From Candidatus Limnocylindrales bacterium (GTDB lineage: Bacteria > Desulfobacterota > Binatia > UBA1149 > CAITLU01), in NCBI GenBank assembly GCA_035571835.1, contig DATNBU010000010.1:1-64000 (forward strand): a DNA stretch of 64,000 bases, given 5' to 3'. The stretch's first letter is position 1, and each line of letters starts with the position of its first letter. Positions 8,890 through 17,208 of the stretch are shown here, one piece after another. The notes under the pieces are model-generated. The model searched no databases. It was not told where the DNA came from and saw only the letters and a list, made by a program, of their open reading frames with translations. A program made the translations under genes and the position numbers.

Positions 8890-9078
8890 ATGGAAGTGGC
8901 GGACAAGATGGTAAGGCTCACGCTCGTCGGCAGCTATCGCGGGTGCACCGAGCGCCAGCGCGCAACGCTGCGCGGTCTCGGACTTACGCGCGTCGGGCGC
9001 ACGGTCGTCCTGCGCGAATCCGCGCCCGTTGCCGGCATGATCACCAAGGTGCAGCACCTGGTGAAGGTAGAGGGCTAA
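8890..9078 (+). CDS. rpmD: 50S ribosomal protein L30 (uL30)
   Basis: This 62-residue frame is L30, with VRLTLVGSYRGCTERQRATL and LRGLGLTRVGRTVVL, typical of the family. The start is uncertain: ATG 8890 is used here, but GTG 8896 (giving MADKMVRL) lies about 7 bases from AGAGGA and fits the usual L30 N-terminus better. The gene is 4 bp before rplO. Some bacteria lack L30, so its presence is a minor taxonomic marker. Confidence 0.93.
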   Translation: MEVADKMVRLTLVGSYRGCTERQRATLRGLGLTRVGRTVVLRESAPVAGMITKVQHLVKVEG

Positions 9079-9082
9079 AGCG

Positions 9083-9547
9083 ATGCAGCTCGATTCAATG
9101 AAACCCGCACCGGGCTCGCGCACCAAGAGGAAGCGCCTCGGACGCGGCACCGGCTCCGGCCTCGGCAAGACGTCCGGCAAGGGCCACAAGGGCCTGCTCG
9201 CCCGATCGGGCGGCAACAACTCGCCCGGATTCGAAGGCGGACAGATGCCGCTCGCGCGCCGTCTTCCGAAGTTCGGCTTCAAGAACCCGAGCCGCGTACC
9301 GTTCCAGGTGATCAACGTCGGCGAGCTCGCCTCGCGCTTCGAGCCCGGCGAGACGATCGACCGCGAGTCGCTGCAGGCACGCGGCCTCGCAATCCGCGCG
9401 CTGCCGATCAAGATCCTCGGAAACGGCACGATCGACCGCGCGCTGACCGTTCGCGCGGACGCGTTCTCGGCTTCGGCAAAGGCTGCGATCGAAAAGGCCG
9501 GCGGCACCGCCGACACGATCGCCGAGCTCGCCGAGAGCGGAGACTGA
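9083..9547 (+). CDS. rplO: 50S ribosomal protein L15 (uL15)
   Basis: The 154-residue product is L15, a late-assembly protein with an extended Gly/Arg-rich N-terminus. MKPAPGSRTKRKRLGRGTGS and the GNNSPGFEGGQMPLARRLPK segment around residues 47-66 are characteristic, as is the C-terminal half with LPIKILGNGTIDRALTVRAD. The TGA stop is immediately followed by a GCGC-GAGA-GCGC hairpin and then secY. Confidence 0.98.
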   Translation: MQLDSMKPAPGSRTKRKRLGRGTGSGLGKTSGKGHKGLLARSGGNNSPGFEGGQMPLARRLPKFGFKNPSRVPFQVINVGELASRFEPGETIDRESLQARGLAIRALPIKILGNGTIDRALTVRADAFSASAKAAIEKAGGTADTIAELAESGD

Positions 9548-9559
9548 GCGCGAGAGCGC
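9548..9559 (+). promoter_or_regulatory. GAGA-tetraloop hairpin between rplO and secY
   Basis: GCGC-GAGA-GCGC directly follows the rplO stop, in the same relation as GGGC-GAGA-GCCC to the rplN stop. The stem bases differ on both sides while pairing and loop are kept, which is what selection on RNA structure would look like. It is 31 bp upstream of the secY start and has no T-run. Function is unknown. Confidence 0.5.
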
Positions 9560-9590
9560 CAAGACTACGCAAAGACGAGAGGTGTAAGCG

Positions 9591-10898
9591 ATGTACTCAG
9601 GCTTCCAGAATCTTCCCCGCATCCCGGAGCTCCGGCGGCGTCTCGGCTTTACGCTGATGATCCTGGCCGTCTACCGGCTCGCGGTGGCGGTTCCGACGCC
9701 TGGCATCAACGGCGAGGCGCTGGCGGATTATTTCCACACCGCGTCGGCCAGCGTGTTCGACATGGTGAACCTGTTTTCGGGCGGCGCGCTCGAGCGGTTC
9801 AGCGTGTGCGCGCTCGGCATCATGCCGTACATCTCGTCGTCGATCATCCTGCAGCTCATGACGATGGTCGTGCCGGCTCTCGAGCGGCTGTCGAAGGAAG
9901 GCGAGCAGGGGCGCCGGCGCATCACGCAGTACACGCGCTACGGCACCGTGGTGCTCGCGTTCGTGCAGGGCTTCTTCATCTCGCTCGGCCTCGAGCAGAT
10001 CACCAGCCCGACCGGTGCAGGCATCGTCTATGAGGGGGGCTGGGCTTTCCGGCTGCTCACGATGACTACGCTGACTTCGGGCACCGTGTTCCTCATGTGG
10101 CTCGGCGAGCAGATTTCCGAGCGCGGCATCGGCAACGGGATCAGCATGATCATCTTTGCCGGTATCATCGCGAACCTTCCGTCGGCGATCGGGCATACGC
10201 TCGAGTTTGCGCGCCAGGGCGAGCTCAGCCCGTTCAAGCTGATCGCGGTCGGCGTCGTGATCATTGCGACCATCGGCGCGGTCATCTTCGTCGAGCGCGG
10301 CCAGCGCCGCATTCCCGTGCAGTACGCCAAGCGCGTCGTCGGCCGCCGCATGATGAGCGCGCAGGCCACGCACCTGCCGCTCAAGATCAACATGGCCGGC
10401 GTCATTCCGCCGATCTTCGCGTCGTCGCTGCTGATCTTCCCGGGCACGATCGCGCAGTTCACGCCGTACGAGCCGGTCAAGCAGATGGCCACGCTGATCT
10501 CGCCCGGCAGCCTGCTGTACAACCTGCTCTACATCGGCGCGATCATCTTCTTCGCGTACTTCTACACGGCGGTCACGTTCGACCCGAACAACGTGGCGGA
10601 GAACCTCCAGAAGGGCGGCGGGTTCATCCCCGGCATCCGGCCCGGCAAGCGCACGGCCGAGTACATCGACCACATCCTGACGCGCCTGACGATCAGCGGC
10701 GCGCTGTACATTGCGGCCATCTGCGTGCTGCCGACGCTGCTGATCCAGCAGTTCAACGTGCCATTTTTCTTCGGCGGAACGTCGCTCCTGATCGTGATCG
10801 GCGTTGCGATCGATACGGTGGCGCAGATGCAGGCGCATCTGATTCAGCGCAACTACGACGGATTCCTCAAGAAGGGGAATCTGCGCGGAAGGCGGTAA
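9591..10898 (+). CDS. secY: Preprotein translocase subunit SecY
   Basis: This 435-residue integral membrane protein is SecY, the channel of the Sec translocon that exports unfolded proteins and inserts membrane proteins. About ten hydrophobic segments are visible. Signatures include the N-terminal VPTPGINGEAL, the GGALERFSVCALGIMPYISS region near residues 64-83 and the C-terminal loop NNVAENLQKGGGFIPGIRPG. Start ATG 9591 follows GAGAGGTGTAAGCG. It lies between rplO and adk, the classical spc order. Confidence 0.98.
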   Translation: MYSGFQNLPRIPELRRRLGFTLMILAVYRLAVAVPTPGINGEALADYFHTASASVFDMVNLFSGGALERFSVCALGIMPYISSSIILQLMTMVVPALERLSKEGEQGRRRITQYTRYGTVVLAFVQGFFISLGLEQITSPTGAGIVYEGGWAFRLLTMTTLTSGTVFLMWLGEQISERGIGNGISMIIFAGIIANLPSAIGHTLEFARQGELSPFKLIAVGVVIIATIGAVIFVERGQRRIPVQYAKRVVGRRMMSAQATHLPLKINMAGVIPPIFASSLLIFPGTIAQFTPYEPVKQMATLISPGSLLYNLLYIGAIIFFAYFYTAVTFDPNNVAENLQKGGGFIPGIRPGKRTAEYIDHILTRLTISGALYIAAICVLPTLLIQQFNVPFFFGGTSLLIVIGVAIDTVAQMQAHLIQRNYDGFLKKGNLRGRR

Positions 10899-10907
10899 GG
10901 TTGGCGA

Positions 10908-11555
10908 ATGCGTGTGGTGCTCGTCGGACCTCCCGGAAGCGGCAAGGGCACGCAAGGCGATCTGCTTCAGAAGCGGCTCGCGGTGCCGCACATCTCGTCC
11001 GGAGACCTGCTGCGGGAATCGGCATCGACGGGCGCGACCGAAGGCCTGAAGGCCAAGGAGTTCATGGATCGCGGGCAGCTCGTTCCCGATGAGCTCGTGA
11101 TCGGACTGATCAAGTCGCGGGTATCCGCGCCGGACTGCAAGAAGGGGTTCGTGCTCGACGGGTTTCCGCGCAATCCGGCGCAGGCCGAGAAGCTCCAGGA
11201 GGTTCTCGGCAACGGAGGCGTCGACCACGTGGTCGCGCTCGAGGTGCCGGAGCAGACAATCGTAGGGCGGCTCGGCGGCCGCCGCACGTGCAGCGTATGC
11301 GGCCGGCTGTACCACGTGAAGTTCAATCCGCCGCGCGTCGAGGGCCGCTGCGACAACTGCGGCGGAGAGCTCTTCGTGCGCGAGGACGACAGGGAAACGA
11401 CGGTGCGCGAACGCCTCGCGGTGTACACGCGCCAGACAGAGCCGCTGATGGGTTACTACGCCGGCCGCGGACTGCTGCGGCGGATCGACGGCGCGGCCAG
11501 TACGGAGCAGGTGACCGAAAGGATCATGGCGGTGGTTCGTGGATGCGATGATTGA
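10908..11555 (+). CDS. adk: Adenylate kinase, zinc-LID type
   Basis: The 215-residue enzyme interconverts ATP+AMP and 2 ADP in the cytoplasm. The P-loop GPPGSGKGT is at residues 7-15, the AMP-binding SSGDLLRE follows, and VLDGFPRNPAQAEKL is the NMP-lid signature. The LID carries Cys128, Cys131, Cys148 and Cys151, arranged as two CxxC pairs, so it is the zinc-binding long form. It starts at ATG 10908, 9 bp after secY, and its end overlaps the map start region. Confidence 0.98.
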   Translation: MRVVLVGPPGSGKGTQGDLLQKRLAVPHISSGDLLRESASTGATEGLKAKEFMDRGQLVPDELVIGLIKSRVSAPDCKKGFVLDGFPRNPAQAEKLQEVLGNGGVDHVVALEVPEQTIVGRLGGRRTCSVCGRLYHVKFNPPRVEGRCDNCGGELFVREDDRETTVRERLAVYTRQTEPLMGYYAGRGLLRRIDGAASTEQVTERIMAVVRGCDD

Positions 11556-12309
11556 GCTGAAGACCGAAGCGGAGATCCAGCGCATGCGACGTGCAGCGCG
11601 CATCACCGCGGAGATTCTGGCGGCCCTTCGGGAGAAGGCGCGTCCCGGAGTCACCACCGGCGACCTCGATCGGGAAGCGGCACGACTGATCGCGAAGGCC
11701 GGAGCGCGCTCGGCGTTCAAGAACTACCGCGTCGGAAGCGCGGTGTTTCCCGCGGTGCTGTGTGCATCGCTGAACGACGAGATCGTCCACGGCATTCCGT
11801 CCGAAAGGCGGGAGCTCGCCGAGGGCGACATCATCGGTCTCGACTTCGGTGTCGAGATCGACGGTTACTTCGCGGACTCGGCCGTGACGGTGGCGATCGG
11901 AAAAGTCGACGAGGAGTCGGCGCGGCTGATCGAGGCAACCGAAGCGAGCCTTGCCAAGGGCATCGAGCACGCGTGCGAAGGTGCGCACCTCGGTGACATC
12001 GGCTCGGCGGTGCAGGAGCGGGCCGAGGCGGCAGGTTTTTCGGTGGTGCGCGATTTCGTAGGGCACGGCATCGGCCGCGCGCTGCACGAGGATCCCCAGG
12101 TGCCGAACTTCGGCAAGCGGGGACGCGGGCGCACGATCACGGCGGGCATGGTGCTCGCGATCGAGCCGATGGTGAATGCCGGCTCGCCGGCCGTTCGGGT
12201 CGACGAGGATGGATGGACGGCGCGAACGGCGGATGGACGCCGCTCTGCGCATTTTGAACACACGGTGGCCGTGACCAAGCGCGGCCCCGAGATCTTGACC
12301 AGAGTTTGA
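11548..12309 (+). CDS. map: Type I methionine aminopeptidase
   Basis: The protein removes N-terminal Met from nascent chains. The five metal ligands can be read from the sequence with the ATG 11548 start: Asp99, Asp110, His173, Glu206 and Glu237, in the contexts IGLDFGVEID, GYFADSAVTV, VGHGIGRALH, LAIEPMVN and AHFEHTVAV. The 253-residue length fits type I. ATG 11548 gives the typical MIELKT start; GTG 11539 is an in-frame alternative. It overlaps adk by 8 bp. infA, often next, is absent and rpmJ follows after 12 bp. Confidence 0.97.
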   Translation: MIELKTEAEIQRMRRAARITAEILAALREKARPGVTTGDLDREAARLIAKAGARSAFKNYRVGSAVFPAVLCASLNDEIVHGIPSERRELAEGDIIGLDFGVEIDGYFADSAVTVAIGKVDEESARLIEATEASLAKGIEHACEGAHLGDIGSAVQERAEAAGFSVVRDFVGHGIGRALHEDPQVPNFGKRGRGRTITAGMVLAIEPMVNAGSPAVRVDEDGWTARTADGRRSAHFEHTVAVTKRGPEILTRV

Positions 12310-12321
12310 ACGGGAAATGTC

Positions 12322-12435
12322 ATGAAAGTCAGAGCGTCGGTCAAACCCATGTGTCGCGACTGCAAAGTCATCAAGCGCGAAGGCAAAGTCCGCGTGGTCT
12401 GCAAGAACCCGCGTCACAAGCAGCGGCAAGGCTAA
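12322..12435 (+). CDS. rpmJ: 50S ribosomal protein L36 (bL36), zinc type
   Basis: This 37-residue frame encodes L36, the smallest large-subunit protein. The sequence reads [14 protein letters not shown], then [12 protein letters not shown], with Cys11, Cys14, Cys27 and His32 as the zinc ligands of the C+ form. It begins at ATG 12322, 12 bp after map, and ends 34 bp before rpsM. Its length and position at the head of the alpha operon are standard. Confidence 0.97.
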   Translation: MKVRASVKPMCRDCKVIKREGKVRVVCKNPRHKQRQG

Positions 12436-12469
12436 TCGGCGCGAGCCGGTAGAGAGAAGGTAACGGTAT

Positions 12470-12850
12470 ATGGCACGAATTGCTGGAGTCGATCTGCCGC
12501 GCAACAAGCGCATGGAAATCGCTCTGACCTACATTTACGGCATCGGCCGCACGGCGTCGCTCAAGATCCTGACGGCGGCGCGCGTCGATCCCGCCAAGAA
12601 GAGCGACGAGCTGACGGACGGCGAGATCAACTCGATCCGCGGCGCGATTGATTCGATCGCCAAGGTCGAAGGCGACCTGCGGCGCGAAGTGGCGATGAAC
12701 ATCAAGCGCCTGATGGACCTCGGCTGTTACCGCGGCGTCCGTCACCGCAAAGGCCTGCCGGTCAACGGACAGCGCACGCATACCAATGCCCGCACCCGCA
12801 AGGGACCGCGGGTCGCGATTGCCGGCAAGAAGAAAGCGACCAAGAAGTAG
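12470..12850 (+). CDS. rpsM: 30S ribosomal protein S13 (uS13)
   Basis: This 126-residue protein is S13, a head protein that contacts the P-site tRNA and bridges to L5. It contains [20 protein letters not shown] at the start, [12 protein letters not shown], and the C-terminal signature [20 protein letters not shown]. Translation starts at ATG 12470 after GAGAAGGTAACGGTAT. A short basic tail (KKKATKK) ends the protein. The gene leads the rpsM-rpsK-rpsD-rpoA-rplQ block. Confidence 0.98.
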   Translation: MARIAGVDLPRNKRMEIALTYIYGIGRTASLKILTAARVDPAKKSDELTDGEINSIRGAIDSIAKVEGDLRREVAMNIKRLMDLGCYRGVRHRKGLPVNGQRTHTNARTRKGPRVAIAGKKKATKK

Positions 12851-12868
12851 GTCAAGGAAACGTAGATT

Positions 12869-13270
12869 ATGGCGACCAGACAGCAAGCGACCGCAGCCAC
12901 CAGAAAGAAGAAGAGCCGCCGCGTACCGCCGGAAGGCGTGGCGCACATCCAGGCGAGCTTCAACAACACGATGGTCACGCTCACCGATCCGCAGGGCAAC
13001 GTCGTATCGTGGGCAAGCGCCGGACAGACCGGCTTCAAGGGCTCGCGCAAAGGCACGCCGTTTGCCGCACAGCAGGCCGCCGAGAAGGCGGGCCGCACGG
13101 CTGTCGACATGGGCATGCGCACGGTGACCGTGCTGGTGCGCGGCCCCGGCGCGGGACGCGAGTCTGCGGTTCGTGCGCTCGGCGCAGCGGGCCTTCAGGT
13201 GATGGCAATCAAGGACGTGACACCGATTCCGCACAACGGATGCCGCCCGCCCAAAAAGCGGCGCGTCTGA
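12869..13270 (+). CDS. rpsK: 30S ribosomal protein S11 (uS11)
   Basis: The 133-residue S11 forms part of the 30S platform near the E-site m[23 protein letters not shown] near residues 22-41, the [20 protein letters not shown] segment, and the C-terminal [18 protein letters not shown] are diagnostic. A basic N-terminal tail of about 20 residues precedes the core. It starts at ATG 12869, 18 bp after rpsM. Confidence 0.98.
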   Translation: MATRQQATAATRKKKSRRVPPEGVAHIQASFNNTMVTLTDPQGNVVSWASAGQTGFKGSRKGTPFAAQQAAEKAGRTAVDMGMRTVTVLVRGPGAGRESAVRALGAAGLQVMAIKDVTPIPHNGCRPPKKRRV

Positions 13271-13309
13271 TCCGGTAACGGCGAACGGTTCCACAGGACA
13301 AGAGAAGAT

Positions 13310-13939
13310 ATGGCACGTTATACAGACCCAGTTTGCAGGCTCTGTCGCCGGGAAGGGATGAAGCTCTTCCTCAAAGGCGACCGTTGCTACACCGACAAGT
13401 GCGCGATCGAGCGGCGCAACTATCCGCCCGGCCAGCACGGCCAGGGCCGCCGCCGCAAGGTGTCGGAGTACGCGGTGCAGCTTCGCGAGAAGCAGCGCCT
13501 GAAGAGAATGTACGGCCTGATGGAGAGCCAGTTCCGCAAGTACTTCGAGATGGCCGAAGTTTCGCGGGACATCACCGGCGAGGTCCTGCTGTCGCTGCTC
13601 GAAAGGCGGCTCGACAACATGGTCTACCGGCTCGGCATGGCGAGCTCGCGCGCGGAAGCGCGCCAGCTCATCCGCCACCGGCATTTCACCGTCAACGGCC
13701 AGCGCGTCGACATCCCGTCGTTCCTTACCAAGACGGGCGACGCGATCATCGTGCGTGAAAAGAGCCGCGAGAAGGACGTCTTCAAGAAGGCGATCGAAAT
13801 CTCGCAGCGACGTGGCGTTCCCGATTGGCTCGAGCTCGACGCGGCTGCCTTCGCCGGCAAGGTCAAACGCCTGCCGGCACGCGAAGAGCTGACCATGCCG
13901 ATCAACGAGCGCCTGGTCGTCGAACTTTACTCGAAGTGA
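13310..13939 (+). CDS. rpsD: 30S ribosomal protein S4 (uS4), zinc type
   Basis: The 209-residue S4 is a primary 16S rRNA binder and, in E. coli, the translational repressor of the alpha operon. The N-terminus carries Cys9, Cys12, Cys26 and Cys31 (CRLC and CYTDKC), the zinc-binding form. [20 protein letters not shown] and the S4-domain segment [20 protein letters not shown] are family signatures. It starts at ATG 13310 and is separated from rpoA by about 49 bp containing a further GAGA-loop hairpin. Confidence 0.98.
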   Translation: MARYTDPVCRLCRREGMKLFLKGDRCYTDKCAIERRNYPPGQHGQGRRRKVSEYAVQLREKQRLKRMYGLMESQFRKYFEMAEVSRDITGEVLLSLLERRLDNMVYRLGMASSRAEARQLIRHRHFTVNGQRVDIPSFLTKTGDAIIVREKSREKDVFKKAIEISQRRGVPDWLELDAAAFAGKVKRLPAREELTMPINERLVVELYSK

Positions 13940-13945
13940 TCAGTG

Positions 13946-13968
13946 GGCCCGGACGAGAGTTCCGAGCC
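13946..13968 (+). promoter_or_regulatory. Imperfect GAGA-loop hairpin between rpsD and rpoA
   Basis: The RNA could fold with GGC at 13946-13948 paired to GCC at 13966-13968, and CGGAC at 13950-13954 paired to GTTCCG at 13959-13964 with one bulged T, capped by GAGA at 13955-13958. One internal mismatch is present. It ends just upstream of the rpoA Shine-Dalgarno GGAGG. It resembles the cleaner hairpins after rplN, rplX and rplO; membership of the same class is inferred. Confidence 0.35.
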
Positions 13969-13988
13969 GAATGACGGAGGCAGTCAGA

Positions 13989-14999
13989 ATGTTGGACAAC
14001 TGGAAAGATCTGATCCGACCGAAGCTGGATGTGCGCGAGCTCAACGAGCGTTATGGACGCCTCGAGCTCGAGCCGTTCGAGCGCGGTTTCGGAACCACGA
14101 TCGGCAATTCGCTTCGCCGGATCCTTCTGTCGTCGCTCAAGGGCGCGGCAATCACCTCCGTGAAGATCGACGGCGTACTGCACGAGTTCTCGACGATCGA
14201 CGGCGTGACCGAAGACGTCACCGACATCGTGCTGAACCTGAAAGAAGTGCGCCTGATGATCCACGAAGGTCAGCGGCACACGGGCATCGTCGAGCTGAAG
14301 GGACCGCGCGAGCTCAAGGCCGGCGATCTGGATTTCGGGCCGCACGTGACCGTGCTCAACCCGGATCACCACATCGCCACGCTCGGACCGAACGGTACGG
14401 TGCGCATGGAGCTGACGGCGCGCCGCGGCAGCGGCTACGTGACGGCCGATCGCAACCGCGAGGAAGACGCACCGGTCGGCACGATCCACATCGACGCGGT
14501 GTTCTCGCCGGTCCGCAAGGTGAACTTCGTCGTCAGCAGCGCCCGCGTCGGGCAGCGCACCGACTACGACAAGCTCATGCTCGAGGTCTTCACCGACGGC
14601 AGCGTGCGTCCGGATGACGCGGTGGCCGTGGCGTCGCGCATTCTCCAGGACCAGCTCGCCGTGTTCGTCAACTTCGACGTCGAGGCGATCGAGTCCGAGG
14701 AAGCGGCCGCCGAAGTCGAAGGCGAGCAGGTCAACGAAGGCCTGTACCGCTGCGTCGACGAGCTCGACCTCTCGGTCCGCTCGGCCAACTGCCTGCAGAA
14801 CGCCGACATCAAGTACGTCGGCGAGCTGGTGCAGCGCACCGAGCACGAGATGCTCAAGACCAAGAACTTCGGGCGTAAGTCGTTGCTCGAGATCAAGGAG
14901 ATCCTGACCGGGATGGGCCTCAGCCTCGGCATGCGCATCGCGAATTTCCCGGACCGGGAAACCCTCGACCGCATGCGGATCGAGCAGGACCGGTATTAG
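13989..14999 (+). CDS. rpoA: DNA-directed RNA polymerase subunit alpha
   Basis: The 336-residue protein is the RNA polymerase alpha subunit. The N-terminal dimerisation domain shows [20 protein letters not shown] near residues 30-49 and [14 protein letters not shown]; the C-terminal domain, which contacts UP elements and activators, shows [20 protein letters not shown] and [11 protein letters not shown] choose ATG 13989, which has GGAGG 8 bases upstream (13976-13980); ATG 13971 is an alternative giving six more residues. It is co-transcribed with rpsD and rplQ. Confidence 0.98.
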   Translation: MLDNWKDLIRPKLDVRELNERYGRLELEPFERGFGTTIGNSLRRILLSSLKGAAITSVKIDGVLHEFSTIDGVTEDVTDIVLNLKEVRLMIHEGQRHTGIVELKGPRELKAGDLDFGPHVTVLNPDHHIATLGPNGTVRMELTARRGSGYVTADRNREEDAPVGTIHIDAVFSPVRKVNFVVSSARVGQRTDYDKLMLEVFTDGSVRPDDAVAVASRILQDQLAVFVNFDVEAIESEEAAAEVEGEQVNEGLYRCVDELDLSVRSANCLQNADIKYVGELVQRTEHEMLKTKNFGRKSLLEIKEILTGMGLSLGMRIANFPDRETLDRMRIEQDRY

Positions 15000-15043
15000 T
15001 CCGGATCAGTTCCGTTTAGTTCGAGGATACGAAGGAAAGTTCC

Positions 15044-15463
15044 ATGAGACATCGCAATAGTGGCCGCAAGCTCAGTCGCAACTCGTCGCATCGGCACGCG
15101 CTGATGCGCAACATGGTCACGTCACTGATCGAGCACGGCAGCATCCGCACGACCGACGCCAAGGCGAAGGAGCTGCGCCGCTGGGCCGATCGCATGGTCA
15201 CGCTCGGAAAGGCGGGTACGGTGGCGGCACGCCGCCGCGCGCGCGCGTTCGTGCAGACGGACGCGGCCGTTTCCAAGCTGTTTGCCGAAGTGGCGCCGCG
15301 CTTTGCCAACCGGGCGGGCGGCTACACGCGCATCATCAAGATCGGACAGCGGATGGGCGACGCCGCCCCGATCTCGATCATCGAGTTCACCGAGCTCGCG
15401 CCGGCGGCACCGAAGCCGATCAAGAAGACCAAGGCCGCACCGGCCGCAGCTGCGGCAGGCTGA
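15044..15463 (+). CDS. rplQ: 50S ribosomal protein L17 (bL17)
   Basis: This 139-residue protein is L17, last gene of the alpha operon. MRHRNSGRKLSRNSSHRHAL and RNMVTSLIEHGSIRTTDAKA at the N-terminus are diagnostic, followed by RRWADRMVTLGK and GYTRIIKIGQRMGDAAPISI. A Pro/Ala/Lys-rich tail extends the C-terminus. It starts at ATG 15044 after CGAAGGAAAGTTCC. argS follows after 31 bp with no visible terminator, so some co-transcription is possible. Confidence 0.98.
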   Translation: MRHRNSGRKLSRNSSHRHALMRNMVTSLIEHGSIRTTDAKAKELRRWADRMVTLGKAGTVAARRRARAFVQTDAAVSKLFAEVAPRFANRAGGYTRIIKIGQRMGDAAPISIIEFTELAPAAPKPIKKTKAAPAAAAAG

Positions 15464-15494
15464 AGCCTGAACTAGCCATCCCGAGGTACGGTCG

Positions 15495-17162
15495 ATGAAA
15501 GCTCGCCTGCGAGGTCTCATCGACCGTGCTCTCGCCGACGCACGCGCGGCCGGCGAGCTCGCGTCCACCGAAACACCCGAATACGTCGTCGAGGTTCCCC
15601 GCGAGGAGGGTCACGGCGATCTTGCGACCAACGTCGCGATGATGCTCGCGAAGCCGGAGCGCAAGTCTCCGCGCGCGATCGCCGACATCGTCGCCCGTCA
15701 TCTGGCCAGAGCCGAGCTCGTCGACCGTGCCGAAAGCGCGGGCCCGGGCTTCCTCAACGTCACGTTCGCCGACGCCGCATGGCGCACGCGCCTTCTCGAA
15801 ATCCTGTCGGCCGGTGATGAGTTCGGCCAGACGGGCGGCGGACGCGGAAAGCGCATTCAGGTCGAGTTCTGCTCGGCCAATCCGACCGGGCCGCTGCACA
15901 TCGGGCACGGCCGCGGCGCAGCAACCGGCGACGGCATCGCGCGGCTTCTCGAAGCCACCGGCTACGACGTCGAGCGCGAGTACTACATCAACGACGCCGG
16001 CGTGCAGATGGAGCGCATCGGCCGCTCCGTGTTCTATCGTTACCTCGAGCTTCTCGGCCGGCGCAGCCCGGATGATTTTCCCGAAGACTGTTATCCCGGC
16101 GACTACGTGACGATCTACGCGCAGGAGATCATCGACGTCGACGGCGAACGCTGGGCCGGGTTGCCCGAGCCGGAAGTCGTCGCGTATTTCGGCAAGCGCG
16201 CCGGCGATGCGATGCTCGAGAAGATCCGCGAGGACCTTGCGATCTTCGGCGTCGAGTTCGACAACTTCACGAGCGAGCGCGAGCTCGCCGAGTCGAGCCG
16301 AGTCCTCGACGCGATCGAAGAGCTGCGCTCGCGCGGCCACGTCTACGACGAGGGCGGCGCGACGTGGATGCGCACGACCGCGTTCGCCGATGACAAGGAC
16401 CGCCCGGTCATCAAGAGCGACGGCTCGCTCACGTATTTCGCGAGCGACATCTGCTACCACCGCGAAAAGATGAAGAAGGGCTTCGACCGGCTGATCGACG
16501 TGTGGGGCGCCGACCATCACGGCTACATCTCGAGGACGCGCGCGTCGCTGCAGGCGCTCGGCTACGACGCCGATCGCCTGCGCGTCGTTCTGGTGCAGAT
16601 GGTCAGCCTGTCGCGCGATGGCCAGCCGGTGCGCATGGGCAAGCGCAGCGGCGAGTTCATCACGCTGCGCGACGTGCTCGACGAGGTCGGTCCGGACCTG
16701 GCCCGCTTCTTCTTCCTGTCGCGACGGTCGGACGCGCACCTTGATTTCGACCTCGAGCTGGCGCGCCGCCAGACCGCCGAGAACCCCGTGTTCTACGTGC
16801 AGTACGCGCACACCCGCATTGCGGGCATCTTCCGCCAGGTGGCCGAGAAGGACCTTGCGGTTCCGGATGCGTCCGATGAGAGCGTCGCGGCCCTCGGCCA
16901 TCCCGACGAGATCGCAATGGTCAAGCTGCTGGCCGAATTTCCGGAGATCGTGGCCGGTGCGGCAGAAGCACTCGAGCCGCATCGTGTGATATTCTATGCG
17001 CAGAAAGTCGCCGGCGAGTTCCACCGCTTCTACTCGAAACACCGTTTCGTAAGCGAGGACGCGGCCACGACCGGGGCGCGGCTGCTGCTCGCAAGGGCCG
17101 TCGGCCAGGTTCTCGGCAGGGCACTGAGACTGGTCGGGATCGCGGCGCCCGAGCGGATGTAG
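15495..17162 (+). CDS. argS: Arginyl-tRNA synthetase
   Basis: The 555-residue class I synthetase charges tRNA-Arg. It shows the N-terminal ArgRS domain, the HIGH signature in ANPTGPLHIGHGRG near residues 132-145, then GYDVEREYYINDAG, and VWGADHHGYISR in the catalytic core. The KMSKS position reads MGKRSGEFITLRD, a degenerate form common in ArgRS. The C-terminal anticodon-binding domain is present, ending near LRLVGIAAPERM. Start is ATG 15495, downstream of the ribosomal operon, which is not a universal location for argS. Confidence 0.97.
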   Translation: MKARLRGLIDRALADARAAGELASTETPEYVVEVPREEGHGDLATNVAMMLAKPERKSPRAIADIVARHLARAELVDRAESAGPGFLNVTFADAAWRTRLLEILSAGDEFGQTGGGRGKRIQVEFCSANPTGPLHIGHGRGAATGDGIARLLEATGYDVEREYYINDAGVQMERIGRSVFYRYLELLGRRSPDDFPEDCYPGDYVTIYAQEIIDVDGERWAGLPEPEVVAYFGKRAGDAMLEKIREDLAIFGVEFDNFTSERELAESSRVLDAIEELRSRGHVYDEGGATWMRTTAFADDKDRPVIKSDGSLTYFASDICYHREKMKKGFDRLIDVWGADHHGYISRTRASLQALGYDADRLRVVLVQMVSLSRDGQPVRMGKRSGEFITLRDVLDEVGPDLARFFFLSRRSDAHLDFDLELARRQTAENPVFYVQYAHTRIAGIFRQVAEKDLAVPDASDESVAALGHPDEIAMVKLLAEFPEIVAGAAEALEPHRVIFYAQKVAGEFHRFYSKHRFVSEDAATTGARLLLARAVGQVLGRALRLVGIAAPERM

Positions 17163-17167
17163 ACGAA

Positions 17168-17187
17168 AGACCGGAACCGTCCGGTTT
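17168..17187 (+). terminator. Short hairpin after argS (weak terminator candidate)
   Basis: A 7-bp stem including one G-U pair (AGACCGG at 17168-17174 with CCGGTTT at 17181-17187) surrounds a 6-base loop six bases after the argS stop. It ends in only three T residues, so intrinsic termination would be weak. It may separate argS from the SPOR-domain gene. Confidence 0.25.
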
Positions 17188-17208
17188 CATGAGGTGGGAG
17201 ACGCGAGG

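Noticed and set aside
9597-11720. A 707-codon open frame on the minus strand opposite secY, adk and map
   Set aside because: It is antisense to three well-supported genes, has a low-complexity charged composition typical of high-GC shadow frames, and shows no domain.
15420-17042. A 540-codon minus-strand frame across argS
   Set aside because: It is a shadow of argS, which carries clear HIGH-type and anticodon-domain motifs.
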